This document shows positions 1 through 8,053 of a stretch of 15,300 nt of DNA, in pieces; positions within the stretch are counted from its first letter, which is position 1, and each line of letters opens with the position of its first letter. Both the position numbers and the translations under genes were made by a program. The stretch comes from Rhodobacterales bacterium CG2_30_65_12 (lineage in GTDB: Bacteria; Pseudomonadota; Alphaproteobacteria; Rhodobacterales; Rhodobacteraceae): contig MNZL01000123.1 in assembly GCA_001873585.1 (NCBI GenBank), forward strand, positions 1-15,300, read 5' to 3'. Under the pieces are notes generated by a model. It worked only from the letters and a program-made list of their open reading frames with translations, was not told where the DNA came from and made no database searches.

Positions 1-21
1 ACCCTTGATTCCCTGCCCCTT

Positions 22-35
22 TTGAACCAGATCAA
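22..35. promoter_or_regulatory. Putative FNR/FnrL-type (Crp/Fnr family) operator
   Basis: The 14 bases TTGAACCAGATCAA match the TTGA-N6-TCAA core of FNR-family boxes in both half-sites (22-25 and 32-35). The site ends 46 bases before the preferred ATG of the ABC ATPase at 82. If it acted as a class II activator site centred near -41.5, transcription would start near base 70, leaving a very short leader that still keeps the AAGGGAG ribosome site at 71-77. I see no convincing -10 there; the bases near 57-62 match poorly, so repression or an upstream promoter is also possible. The match is seen directly; the regulation is inferred. Confidence 0.45.
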
Positions 36-81
36 TGTGATCGGCCCGCCCAGCTGCGACAACCTCCGGGAAGGGAGCCTT

Positions 82-789
82 ATGGCCGCGCGCGTTTTTC
101 ATACCGAGGGGATCACCAAGGTCTACCGCACCGGTGAGGTGCAGGTGCAGGCGCTTCGGGGCGTGAACGTCGAGCTGTTCATGGGCGAGTTCACCGTGCT
201 GCTCGGCGCCTCGGGGTCTGGCAAATCCACCCTGCTCAACATTCTCGGCGGGCTCGACAGCGCAACCGCAGGCAAGGCGTGGTTTGGCGAGCTGGAGCTT
301 ACCGCGATGCGCGAGCGCGAGCTCACCCGCTACCGGCGCGATCATGTCGGTTTCGTCTTCCAGTTCTACAACCTCGTGCCGTCGCTGACCGCGCGCGAAA
401 ACGTCGCGCTGGTCACCGAGGTGGCGCGCGATCCGATGGCGCCGCAAGAGGCGCTGGAGCGCGTGGGGCTCACCCACCGGATGGACCACTTCCCGGCCGA
501 GATGTCGGGCGGCGAGCAGCAGCGGGTGGCGATCGCGCGCGCCATTGCCAAGCGTCCCGAGGTGCTCTTGTGCGACGAGCCCACCGGCGCGCTCGACAGC
601 GCCACCGGCGTGCAGGTGCTGGAGGCGCTCGACAAGATCAACCAGGATCTCGGCACCACCACCGTGATCATTACCCACAACGCCGGCATTCGCAAAATGG
701 CGCACCGGGTGATCCAGCTGGCCGACGGCAACATCTCAGACGTGACGGTGAATGATACCCGGATCGCCGCGCGCGATATTGTCTGGTAG
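82..789 (+). CDS. ABC transporter ATP-binding protein, LolD/MacB type
   Basis: This is the ATPase of an export or lipoprotein-type ABC system, energising the FtsX-type permease encoded next to it at the inner membrane. The 235-residue product has a complete nucleotide-binding domain: Walker A GASGSGKST (42-50), Q-loop Gln94, signature SGGEQ (142-146), Walker B VLLCDE (161-166) and H-loop His199. The length suits a stand-alone LolD/MacB/DevA-type ATPase. I chose ATG 82 because AAGGGAG (71-77) sits just before it. An in-frame TTG at 22 would add 20 residues with no homology-like character and would lie inside a probable FNR box. The stop is followed after four bases by the permease start. Family assignment is secure; the substrate is unknown. 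Confidence 0.93.
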   Translation: MAARVFHTEGITKVYRTGEVQVQALRGVNVELFMGEFTVLLGASGSGKSTLLNILGGLDSATAGKAWFGELELTAMRERELTRYRRDHVGFVFQFYNLVPSLTARENVALVTEVARDPMAPQEALERVGLTHRMDHFPAEMSGGEQQRVAIARAIAKRPEVLLCDEPTGALDSATGVQVLEALDKINQDLGTTTVIITHNAGIRKMAHRVIQLADGNISDVTVNDTRIAARDIVW

Positions 790-793
790 CCCG

Positions 794-3157
794 ATGCGCG
801 TGCTCGACAAGAAACTGGTTCGAGATATTCGCCGCCTCTGGGCGCAATCGCTCGCGATTGCCGCCGTGCTCGCCGCCGGGGTGATGGTGATGGTGATGAG
901 CTACGGCGCCCAGCGCAGCCTGACAGAAACGCGCGATACCTATTACGAGCGCGCCCGATTCGCCGATGTCTGGTCGTCCGCCGCCCGCGCACCCATGAGC
1001 CTGGCGCCGGAGATTGCCGCGATCGAGGGCGTGGCGCGGGTAGAAGCGCGGATTTCCACTTTTGCGATCCTCGATATCGAGGGGATGGATACCCCCGGCA
1101 TGGGCCAGATCCTTTCGATCCCGGCTTCGGGCGCGCCGCAGATGAACCGGCTCATCGTCCGTGAGGGCCGGCTGCCCGAGCCCGGCCACAAGCGCGAGGT
1201 GGTGGTGAGCGAGGCCTTCGCGCGCGCCCATGGTTTCCAGCCCGGCGACGGCTTCGAGCTGACGCTGAATGGCCAACGGCGCGCCGTCACCATCACCGGC
1301 ATCGTGCTTTCCCCCGAGTTCATCTACACCGTCGGCCCCGGCTCCTTGATGCCGGACGACAAGCGCTTCGGCATCTTGTGGATGGCTGAAGACGTGCTGG
1401 CCGCCGCGCTCAACCTTTCGGGCGCGTTCAATTCCGTCACCCTTGGCGTAACCCGGGGCACCGAGCTTGCCGCGGTCAAGGACACGCTCGAAGCCCTGCT
1501 CAAGCCTTATGGCGGCACCGGGCCTTATGACCGCACTCAACAGACTTCCAACGCCTTCCTCGACGGCGAATTGAAGCAGTGGGACATGATGGTGCAAACC
1601 CTGCCGCCGATTTTCCTCGTCATCACTGCTTTCCTCGTCAACATGGTGCTGGGCCGGCTGATCACGCTGGAGCGCGAGCAGATCGGGCTACTCAAGGCGC
1701 TCGGCTATTCGGGGTGGGAAATCTCGTGGCACTACCTCAAGCTCGCCATCAGCATCGGCGCGGTCGGGGTCGTGATCGGTTGGGGCACCGGCTACTGGGC
1801 CTCGATCGGGATTGCGCAGGTCTACGGCGATTTCTTCCATTTCCCCTATCTTGTCTTCCTGCAATACCCCGCCGTCTACGCGCTCTCGGCGCTCACCGGG
1901 CTTGGTGCCGCGCTGCTTGGCGCGGTGTTTGCCGTGCGCCGGGTGGTGGCGCTTTCGCCCGCCGTGGCAATGAGCCCGCCAGCGCCCACACGCTTTCGCC
2001 GTGGCTTGTTCGACCGGCTGATCGGCGTGCTGAAACCGCGCCAGACAACGATGATGATCCTGCGGTCGATAGGCCGCTGGCCCGTGCGCGCGGCGCTCAC
2101 CTCGCTCGGCATCTCGATGTCGGCGGCGATGATCGTGGCGGGATTGTTCATGATCGACAGCTTCGACGAGCTGCTCGACGTGGCTTTCGTCCAGGTCAAC
2201 CGGCAGGATGCGATGCTCGCGTTCGCCCTGCCCCGGCCAGAGACCGTGCTCGAAGACATCGAGAACCTGCCGGGCGTGATGCTGGCCGAAGGGGCCTTCA
2301 CAGTGCCAGCACGCCTCACCCACGGGCCGCGCACCCGCACCATCGGCATCGAGGGGCGGCGCGCGGGTGCCGAGCTTGCCCGCGTGTTCGACGGCGACAG
2401 CCGCGAGGAAGTTCCGCCCGAAGACGGGATCGTGCTCGAAGCGCGCCTGGCTCGGCACCTCGACGCCCGGGTGGGCGACGTGATCGAGGTGGAGTTTCTC
2501 CAGCACGGCGATACCCGCCACCGCGTTGCCGTATCCGGCACGGTGCAAACCTTCTTCGGCCTCGGTGCCTACATGGACCAGGACAGGCTCGCAGCCCTTC
2601 TGGGTCAGGCCCCGCAAGTGCTGATGGCCAACGTGATGATCGACGAGAGCGAAGCGGCGGCGCTCTACCAGGCAGTGAAGGATGCCCCCGCGATCTCCGG
2701 CATCACGCTAATGACGACCGTGCGCCAGAGCTTCGACGACACGATGGCCGAAAGCGCCAATATCTCGGTCTTCATCTTCTCCTTCGTCGCCTCGCTGATC
2801 GCCATCGGCGTGGTCTACAATTCGGCCCGCATCCAGCTTTCCGAGCGCGCCCGAGAGCTCGCCAGTTTGCGAATCCTCGGCTTCACCAAAGGCGAGGTGA
2901 GCTACATCCTGCTTGGCGAGCTTTTCATTCTCACCGCCGCCGCCATTCCGCTCGGTCTCTGGCTCGGGCACGCGATGGCCGCCGGCATGGTGGCGAGCTT
3001 TGATAGCGATCTCTACTCGATCCCGCTTATCATCACGCGCGAAACCTATATCCGCGCCGCTGGGGTGGTGGCTGGGGCCTCGATCGCCTCGGCCCTCATC
3101 GTGCGCCGCCGGATCGACCGGATGGACCTCGTCGCGGTTATGAAAACAAGGGAGTAA
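794..3157 (+). CDS. FtsX-family ABC transporter permease (about eight membrane segments)
   Basis: This is the inner-membrane permease partner of the preceding ATPase. The 787-residue product has an N-terminal membrane segment (about 17-37), a periplasmic domain (about 40-265), a cluster of membrane segments (about 270-290, 316-340 and 362-382), another near 432-455, a second periplasmic domain (about 460-650), and three C-terminal segments (about 655-678, 702-725 and 753-772). Two FtsX-type coupling stretches are visible, LLKALGYSGWEI (299-310) and LASLRILGFTKGEV before the penultimate helix, as expected for a duplicated FtsX permease rather than four-segment MacB. I chose ATG 794, four bases after the ATPase stop. 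There is no good Shine-Dalgarno sequence there, so translation is probably coupled. In-frame upstream codons back to 752 overlap the ATPase end. Family is certain, cargo unknown. Confidence 0.9.
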   Translation: MRVLDKKLVRDIRRLWAQSLAIAAVLAAGVMVMVMSYGAQRSLTETRDTYYERARFADVWSSAARAPMSLAPEIAAIEGVARVEARISTFAILDIEGMDTPGMGQILSIPASGAPQMNRLIVREGRLPEPGHKREVVVSEAFARAHGFQPGDGFELTLNGQRRAVTITGIVLSPEFIYTVGPGSLMPDDKRFGILWMAEDVLAAALNLSGAFNSVTLGVTRGTELAAVKDTLEALLKPYGGTGPYDRTQQTSNAFLDGELKQWDMMVQTLPPIFLVITAFLVNMVLGRLITLEREQIGLLKALGYSGWEISWHYLKLAISIGAVGVVIGWGTGYWASIGIAQVYGDFFHFPYLVFLQYPAVYALSALTGLGAALLGAVFAVRRVVALSPAVAMSPPAPTRFRRGLFDRLIGVLKPRQTTMMILRSIGRWPVRAALTSLGISMSAAMIVAGLFMIDSFDELLDVAFVQVNRQDAMLAFALPRPETVLEDIENLPGVMLAEGAFTVPARLTHGPRTRTIGIEGRRAGAELARVFDGDSREEVPPEDGIVLEARLARHLDARVGDVIEVEFLQHGDTRHRVAVSGTVQTFFGLGAYMDQDRLAALLGQAPQVLMANVMIDESEAAALYQAVKDAPAISGITLMTTVRQSFDDTMAESANISVFIFSFVASLIAIGVVYNSARIQLSERARELASLRILGFTKGEVSYILLGELFILTAAAIPLGLWLGHAMAAGMVASFDSDLYSIPLIITRETYIRAAGVVAGASIASALIVRRRIDRMDLVAVMKTRE

Positions 3158-3161
3158 CCCC

Positions 3162-4385
3162 ATGCGCTTCAGCTTCAGAAACATCGTCATCGGGGCGCTT
3201 GCGCTGGCCGGGATCGGTGCCGCAGGCTACGAGCTGAGCCGGCCCGAGGTGGTGCCGGTCGATATCGCCACGGTGGCGCGCGCGCGCCTCGAAGTAACGA
3301 TCAACGCTGATGGAATGACCCGGATCAAGGACGTGTTCGAGGTCTCCGCCCCAGTCACGGGGCAGGTGCAGCGCTCGCCGGTGCGGATCGGCGAGGCAGT
3401 GGTGGTGAATGAAACGGTGGTGGCGCGAATCGAGCCGGGCGAGCCCGCCTTCCTCGACGCCCGCGCCCGCGCCCAGGCCGAGGCCGCCGTGGCCCAGGCC
3501 GAGGCCGCGCAGCTTCTTGCCGAGGCCAGCGTGCGCGCCGCCGGGGCCGACCTCGACAACACCTAACGCCAGTTCGACCGGATCTTTGCCTTGCATGAGC
3601 GCGCCGCCGCCTCCGATGCCCAACTCGAACAGGCCGAGGTGGCGCTCGACGTGGCCGCGGCGCAGTTCGACAGTGCCCGCGCCACCCAACGGATGCGCGA
3701 AAGCGAGCTGGCCGCCGCCCGCGCGGTGCTGGTCGAACCCGGCGCAGAAGGCAGGCAAAGCAAGACCGAGGGCGATTGCTGCATCACCCTCACTGCACCG
3801 GTTTCGGGCCAGGTGCTTTCGGTGGTGAACGAAAGCGCCCGCATGGTTGCCGCCGGCACACCGCTGATTACCATCGGGCCGCGAAACGATCTCGAAATCA
3901 CCGTCGATCTCTTGTCGACCGATGCCGTGCGGATCGCCCCGGGCGCCGAAGCCTACGTGGAGCGATGGGGCGGCGGCGCAACGCTCACGGCGCGCGTGAC
4001 CGAGATCGAGCCCGCCGCCTTCACCAAGGTCTCGGCGCTGGGGATCGAGGAGCAACGGGTGAAAGTGCTGCTGAACTTTGTCACGCCCCCCGAGGCGCGC
4101 CCCACGCTCGGCCATAACTTTCGCGTCTACCTGCGGATCGTGGAGTGGCGCGGCGACGATGCGTTGACACTGCCGATCAGCGCGCTGTTCCGCGAGGGCG
4201 GCGATTGGGCGGTGTTCGTGGTCGAAGATGGCACGGCCCGGCTCCGGCCGGTGAAGATTGGTCGGCGCAACACCGAGCTGGCGCAGGTGCTGGGCGGGCT
4301 CGCGGCGGGCGATGTGGTGATCGCCCATCCCTCCGACCGGGTTGACGACGGCGTGCAGGTAATCGACCGTGAAACGCTGGAATAG
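3162..4385 (+). pseudogene. HlyD/RND-type membrane fusion protein, interrupted by an in-frame TAA
   Basis: This is the periplasmic adaptor expected to link the ABC pair to an outer-membrane exit. Read through, it is 407 codons: an N-terminal membrane anchor (about 7-24), a first biotinyl/lipoyl half with VSAPVTGQV near 62-70, an alanine- and glutamate-rich coiled-coil hairpin (about 100-190), a second lipoyl half with LTAPVSGQVLSVV near 207-219, and a beta-barrel and C-terminal domain. Codon 135 (3564-3566) is TAA. The same frame continues with full family character for 272 codons, and the stop falls inside the first coiled-coil helix. A single C-to-T change from CAA (Gln) would explain it. 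The start ATG 3162 has AAGGGAG (3148-3154), four bases after the permease stop. It is either a recent pseudogene or a base-call error. Reinitiation at TTG 3591 would lack the anchor. Confidence 0.85.
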
Positions 4386-4400
4386 CTTGACCTTGCGATG

Positions 4401-4426
4401 CCTCCGGCGGGAGTATTTCCGCCAGG
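4401..4426. repeat. Intergenic hairpin before doeA (Rhodobacteraceae-type GC-rich leader motif)
   Basis: GGCGG (4406-4410) pairs with CCGCC (4419-4423), and the outer CCT/AGG also pairs around a two-base bulge, with GAGTATTT as the loop. The wording GCCTCCGGCGGGAGTATTT followed by an A-rich run and AGGGAGG is one I recognise as recurring between genes in Rhodobacteraceae; that part is memory, not a search. It lies between the fusion-protein stop and the doeA ribosome site at 4431-4437. It could act as a terminator for the ABC operon or as an RNA-stabilising hairpin in a continuous transcript. No T-run follows. Confidence 0.5.
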
Positions 4427-4444
4427 AAAAAGGGAGGCGCAATC

Positions 4445-5629
4445 ATGGCCGGCAACAAGGCCCCGTTTTCAGCGGCCGAATATGAAAGACGACTTGCCCT
4501 GGTGCGCGCCGAGATGGCCGCGCGGGGGTTCGACGCGCTGTTTGTCGAAGACCCCTCCAACATGGCCTGGCTCACTGGCTACGACGGCTGGTCGTTCTAT
4601 GTGCACCAGGGTGTGATCGTCACTGATGCCGGCGAGCCGCTGTGGTGGGGCCGGGCGATGGATGCCAACGGCGCGCGCCGCACCGCCTGGATCGGCGAGG
4701 ATTCCCTGCATCCCTACGGCGACAGTTTCGTGCAATCGACCGAGCGGCATCCGATGCAGCACCTCGCGGCAGTTCTGAAAGAGCTGGGGCTGGAGCGCGG
4801 GCGGATCGGCGTGGAGATGGAGAATTACTATTTTTCCGCCAAGGCTTATGTGACCCTGCTCGAAGAGATGCCGACGGCCGAGATCGTCGACGCCACGGCA
4901 CTGGTGAACTGGAAGCGGGCGGTAAAATCGGCTGAAGAGCTCGCCTTCATGCGCAAGGCGGCGAGGATATCGGAGCATATCGTTGACGGGGTGTTCGAGC
5001 GCGCAGAACCGGGACTGCGCAAGAACGAGCTGATCGCCGGGATCTACCGCGATGCAATCCTGGGCCTGGGCGAGGATTGGGGCGACTACCCGGCGATCGT
5101 GCCGATGGTGCCCTCGGGGGCTGATGCCTCGGCCCCGCACCTCACCTGGAACGGCGAAGCGTTACGCGAGGGCGAGGCCACCTTCTTCGAGATCGCCGGC
5201 GTTTACCGCCGCTATCACGCGCCGTTCTGCCGGACGGTATTTCTCGGCGAAATGCCCGAGGAGATGCGGCTGGCGGCGGATGCGCTGGTGGAGGGGCTGG
5301 AAGCCGGGCTCGAAGCCGCGCGCGCGGGCAACCGGGCCTGCGATGTGGCCAACGCGCTGGGCGCGGTGCTGGAGCGCGCCGGTATAAAGCGCGGCGCACG
5401 CTGCGGCTACCCGATCGGGCTCAGCTACCCACCAGACTGGGGCGAGCGGACGATTTCGCTTCGCGCGGAAGACGAGACCGTGCTGGAGCCGGGCATGACC
5501 TTCCATTTCATGCCGGGGCTGTGGATGGACGGCTGGGGGATCGAGATCACCGAATCGATCCTGATCCGCGACCAGGGCCCGGCAGACTGCTTCTGCGACC
5601 GCCCGCGCGGCGTCTGGGTCAAGGACTGA
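4445..5629 (+). CDS. doeA: Ectoine hydrolase, M24 (creatinase/prolidase-like) family
   Basis: DoeA (EutD) opens the ring of ectoine to give N-acetyl-L-2,4-diaminobutyrate, the first step of ectoine use as a carbon and nitrogen source, in the cytoplasm. The 394-residue length is normal for the family. A creatinase-type N-terminal domain (about 1-165) carries DPSNMAWLTGYDGWSFYVHQ (40-59) and a MENYYFSAKAY segment. The C-terminal pita-bread domain carries DYPAIVPMVPSGADASAPHL, VYRRYHAPFCRTVFLG, RCGYPIGLSYPPDWGE and MTFHFMPGLWMDGWG. These stretches are what I know from DoeA rather than from metal-dependent prolidases. The start has AGGGAGG at 4431-4437. No transporter for ectoine, doeB deacetylase or asnC/enuR-type regulator lies beside it, which is unusual. 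A paralogue with a related cyclic substrate is the main alternative. Confidence 0.85.
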   Translation: MAGNKAPFSAAEYERRLALVRAEMAARGFDALFVEDPSNMAWLTGYDGWSFYVHQGVIVTDAGEPLWWGRAMDANGARRTAWIGEDSLHPYGDSFVQSTERHPMQHLAAVLKELGLERGRIGVEMENYYFSAKAYVTLLEEMPTAEIVDATALVNWKRAVKSAEELAFMRKAARISEHIVDGVFERAEPGLRKNELIAGIYRDAILGLGEDWGDYPAIVPMVPSGADASAPHLTWNGEALREGEATFFEIAGVYRRYHAPFCRTVFLGEMPEEMRLAADALVEGLEAGLEAARAGNRACDVANALGAVLERAGIKRGARCGYPIGLSYPPDWGERTISLRAEDETVLEPGMTFHFMPGLWMDGWGIEITESILIRDQGPADCFCDRPRGVWVKD

Positions 5630-5671
5630 GCCAGCACGTCGCACCAAAGGCGCCGAGGCGCGAGACCTCCC

Positions 5672-5701
5672 CGACGGCGGAGCTAATCTGGCCCGCCGTC
5701 G
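5672..5701 (+). terminator. Probable terminator hairpin after doeA
   Basis: CGACGGCGG (5672-5680) and CCGCCGTCG (5693-5701) form a perfect nine-base-pair stem with a 12-base loop, 43 bases after the doeA stop. The following sequence CAGTGTGCGATTTGTC is only mildly T-rich. A second short hairpin, ACCGG-TTTT-CCGGT (5734-5747), is followed by GTCTTTT. The base composition falls soon after, so these may mark the end of native sequence. Confidence 0.5.
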
Positions 5702-5891
5702 CAGTGTGCGATTTGTCTTCCAATCCCGGGTTTACCGGTTTTCCGGTGTCTTTTCCCAGGAAATGAGATTGCCGAACCTTTGCCGGGCCGCTCAAGCCAT
5801 CATCCGGCCAGCGTGAGGCAGAGAGGTGGTCAAACCAAGGGAACCGTCTGGGCGAAATCGTGAGGATTATCAGGCCTTCTTGTTTGAAGAT

Positions 5892-7475
5892 TCACCTCGC
5901 CTCGCGATTTGGCGAAGTGAAACGATAGGTCAAACCCAGCCCAACCGAGAAATTCTCAAATGAGTTGGTGAAGTTTGGCTTCAGGAATTGGTCTAGAGAT
6001 ACCGTTTTGCCGACCTGCCCATAGATAGCATACTTTTCACTCAAACTGTAGTTGATCCCAATTGCCGGATTCAGCAGTCCGCCAACTTCATACGTCGGGT
6101 TGATGCCAATATCATTCAGGCCATACATTACTTGAGCGAAGCCCTGAAATTTGTCCGCAAAAAACAAATCACTTTGCCAGCCCAGGCCGACCAGCCCCTC
6201 CACGTATCCGGCGTAACCTTTGAAATCATTTGTGGCAGCGGCAATCTGAAACGGAACGTACCAATTTCCATTGAAATTGTAATCCAATTGCACCGCGGCC
6301 AGATTTAGGTTGTCAATCTTCTTACCATTCGAATAGACATTAAAAAGTTGGCGATCAAATAGATTCAGACGGACTCCCCGTAGCACCGAATCATGCCCGG
6401 CATCGGCGATTCCCCCCTGCGCCCCGTCGGTAAAATGATAATTGATCCCGGCCCCCAAAGTCCAGTTTTTCGACGTCCCTTTCGGAGCGAAAAAATAGCC
6501 TGCGGAAAAATACGCGCCCAAGATGTTATTCCATTGGTATTCCGCTCTCACCTTGGGATAGACGACAAGTCCAGGACCTGTGTTGATTGTATCCGTCACC
6601 CAGCCGCCGGTACCTACCCCAAGTTGGCCATAGAGATTGATATTCGGTGTCAGCGATATTCTTCGACCAATGCCACCTTGGGCTTGGTTGTACCAGATTA
6701 GGCCGGAATATCCAAGATCCAAGCCAACGAACCAATAATCATCATCGTTAAAAAATTGAGAGTACTGCGGCGATACCAAGCCTATATCTCCGGTGTATTT
6801 TCCTGTGGGGTTAATTTGCGAAACGTGGTCATACTCAAAAGAAACGATACTTTCGTTATCGCGATAGCTGGAATCCCACGGACTGAGAGTATTTCCGGAA
6901 TCTGCATATGATCCGACTGAGTATGAAACAGGTTTCTGAATGTAGAAATTGAGCGTCGAATCATTTATCGGAGAGTTCGATATTCCCACAGTGGCATAGT
7001 TTACGCCGATGTTAAAATTTTCCAGCCCATACCCGAGACCAAAGTATTTTTTGATATAAGCACCATCTCCTGACAGCGCAAGAATATTCTTCACGCTTGA
7101 TCCACCGGCGCCTGCGCCAACGGCCACGCCTGCATCGACAAACCAATTTCCGAACACTCGTTTTTGAGCGTGAAGGGTTACGTCTGCGGAAAAAAAGCCA
7201 CCGTAATTACCTTCGACCAATGGGCCACTCAAACCGGCGCCGAAGTAGAGCCAATCATTCAATTGATGCAAGTAGTGGGCACCGAACAGGTCAAATTTCC
7301 CGCCGTTTGTAAGCGTGATTTTTTCATAATCCAGCACGAGCAACCCGGCGGCTTCACTGAGGGCACTTTGTTGCGATGGTGAGTTGACTGAGGTTTGGGG
7401 CAGCAAAGTATCCTGGGCAGCAACCGCTCGGCCGGTGCAAATGAGGCAAAGGATGACCGCGTGAATCTTTCGCAT
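5892..7475 (-). CDS. Secreted or outer-membrane beta-rich protein with three related units; function unknown
   Basis: I do not recognise a named family. The 527-residue product starts with a clear signal peptide (positively charged MRKIH, hydrophobic core 6-16, likely cleavage after about residue 20, AVAA/QD). The rest alternates aromatic and glycine residues like porin or Omp strands. It appears to hold three related units: about 46-163 (from LVLDYEK to FNIGVNY), 211-348 (from VSFEYDH to LGAGINYHF) and 368-519 (from VRLNLFD to VGLGLTYRF). The last ends seven residues from the C-terminus with an aromatic residue typical of barrel strands. I chose ATG 7475 over the upstream ATG 7595 because it begins the signal peptide and has GGAG ten bases before it. 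Its A/T-rich codon use differs from both flanks, implying transfer. It stands alone, with no operon partner. Confidence 0.75.
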   Translation of the reverse strand: MRKIHAVILCLICTGRAVAAQDTLLPQTSVNSPSQQSALSEAAGLLVLDYEKITLTNGGKFDLFGAHYLHQLNDWLYFGAGLSGPLVEGNYGGFFSADVTLHAQKRVFGNWFVDAGVAVGAGAGGSSVKNILALSGDGAYIKKYFGLGYGLENFNIGVNYATVGISNSPINDSTLNFYIQKPVSYSVGSYADSGNTLSPWDSSYRDNESIVSFEYDHVSQINPTGKYTGDIGLVSPQYSQFFNDDDYWFVGLDLGYSGLIWYNQAQGGIGRRISLTPNINLYGQLGVGTGGWVTDTINTGPGLVVYPKVRAEYQWNNILGAYFSAGYFFAPKGTSKNWTLGAGINYHFTDGAQGGIADAGHDSVLRGVRLNLFDRQLFNVYSNGKKIDNLNLAAVQLDYNFNGNWYVPFQIAAATNDFKGYAGYVEGLVGLGWQSDLFFADKFQGFAQVMYGLNDIGINPTYEVGGLLNPAIGINYSLSEKYAIYGQVGKTVSLDQFLKPNFTNSFENFSVGLGLTYRFTSPNREAR

Positions 7476-7769
7476 TACGGTTTCACTCCGGGATTTTTCG
7501 TTGGCCACCCCGTCCGTCACCAGGTGTTTCCGGACAGCGCTGAACCTTTTCTGACAATGACTCTGGCTCGGATTTTTCCGTTTGAGCAGCCCCAAATTGA
7601 AGACACAAGAGACGTTACCCTGTTTTCAGCTTTTTCACGACGTCCCGTGGTAAAATCGCCGCTTTGATCTGTCTCACGATCACAACGCCTGAAATAGTCG
7701 GCCCGAGGTTATCGTCACCGATGGGCTTCAACCGTATGGCACCGCTTTGAAGGCGATTGGTGTCGTTGC

Positions 7770-7986
7770 TGGGCAGGTCAAGTCGGTGGGCCAACTTCCG
7801 TTGGGAGGCTGGCTCCTGCCATCCGGACAATGCGAAGGAGAACAAACTCCTGTTTCGTTGGCAAGCGCTACCGCGTGAGCCGCGCACCCTGTGCAACCGA
7901 AACGCCCGGCGTCTACGTCTGCGCGCAATCACGCGCCTCTCGTCATCAGACCAGACCCGCTTCTTCAACCCCTTCTTCCCCGCCAT
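7770..7986 (-). pseudogene. Decayed IS66-family accessory protein gene (tnpA/OrfA)
   Basis: Reading leftward from ATG 7986, the frame encodes MAGKKGLKKRVWSDDERR, which matches the start of IS66-type OrfA proteins with a KRRVWSDDEKR stretch. A frameshift near 7930 then leads into CAQT-stop-TPGVSVAQGAR, the next part of the same family's helix-turn-helix region (normally ICAQTR.PGVSVAQVARRY), before further stops. The helix-turn-helix DNA is therefore present but broken by at least one frameshift and two stops. I cannot recognise the family's C-terminal part, and no tnpB or tnpC follows. The left end is approximate and no terminal inverted repeats were found. Confidence 0.7.
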
Positions 7987-8053
7987 AACCGATCGTGGAA
8001 TGTCCACTGTCCATGGTGGAATTATCACCCACTCAATCACGCAGGCAGGGCAG

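Noticed and set aside
22..81. TTG-initiated 20-residue extension of the ABC ATPase
   Set aside because: There is no ribosome site before the TTG, the codons overlap a probable FNR box, and ATG 82 has AAGGGAG and fits the family start.
3564..3566. Programmed read-through or an unusual amino acid at the fusion-protein stop
   Set aside because: The codon is TAA, not TGA or TAG, and no recoding structure is evident; a nonsense change or base error is simpler.
82..5629. ABC genes as an ectoine importer serving doeA
   Set aside because: They are an FtsX permease and an HlyD-type adaptor, which are export or envelope types; there is no substrate-binding protein or TRAP component.
5630..5891. A left copy of the tRNA-Gly attachment sequence
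   Set aside because: Only scattered similarity such as CCTTTGCC and CCGCTC was seen near 5777-5795; nothing matches the 46-base fragment.
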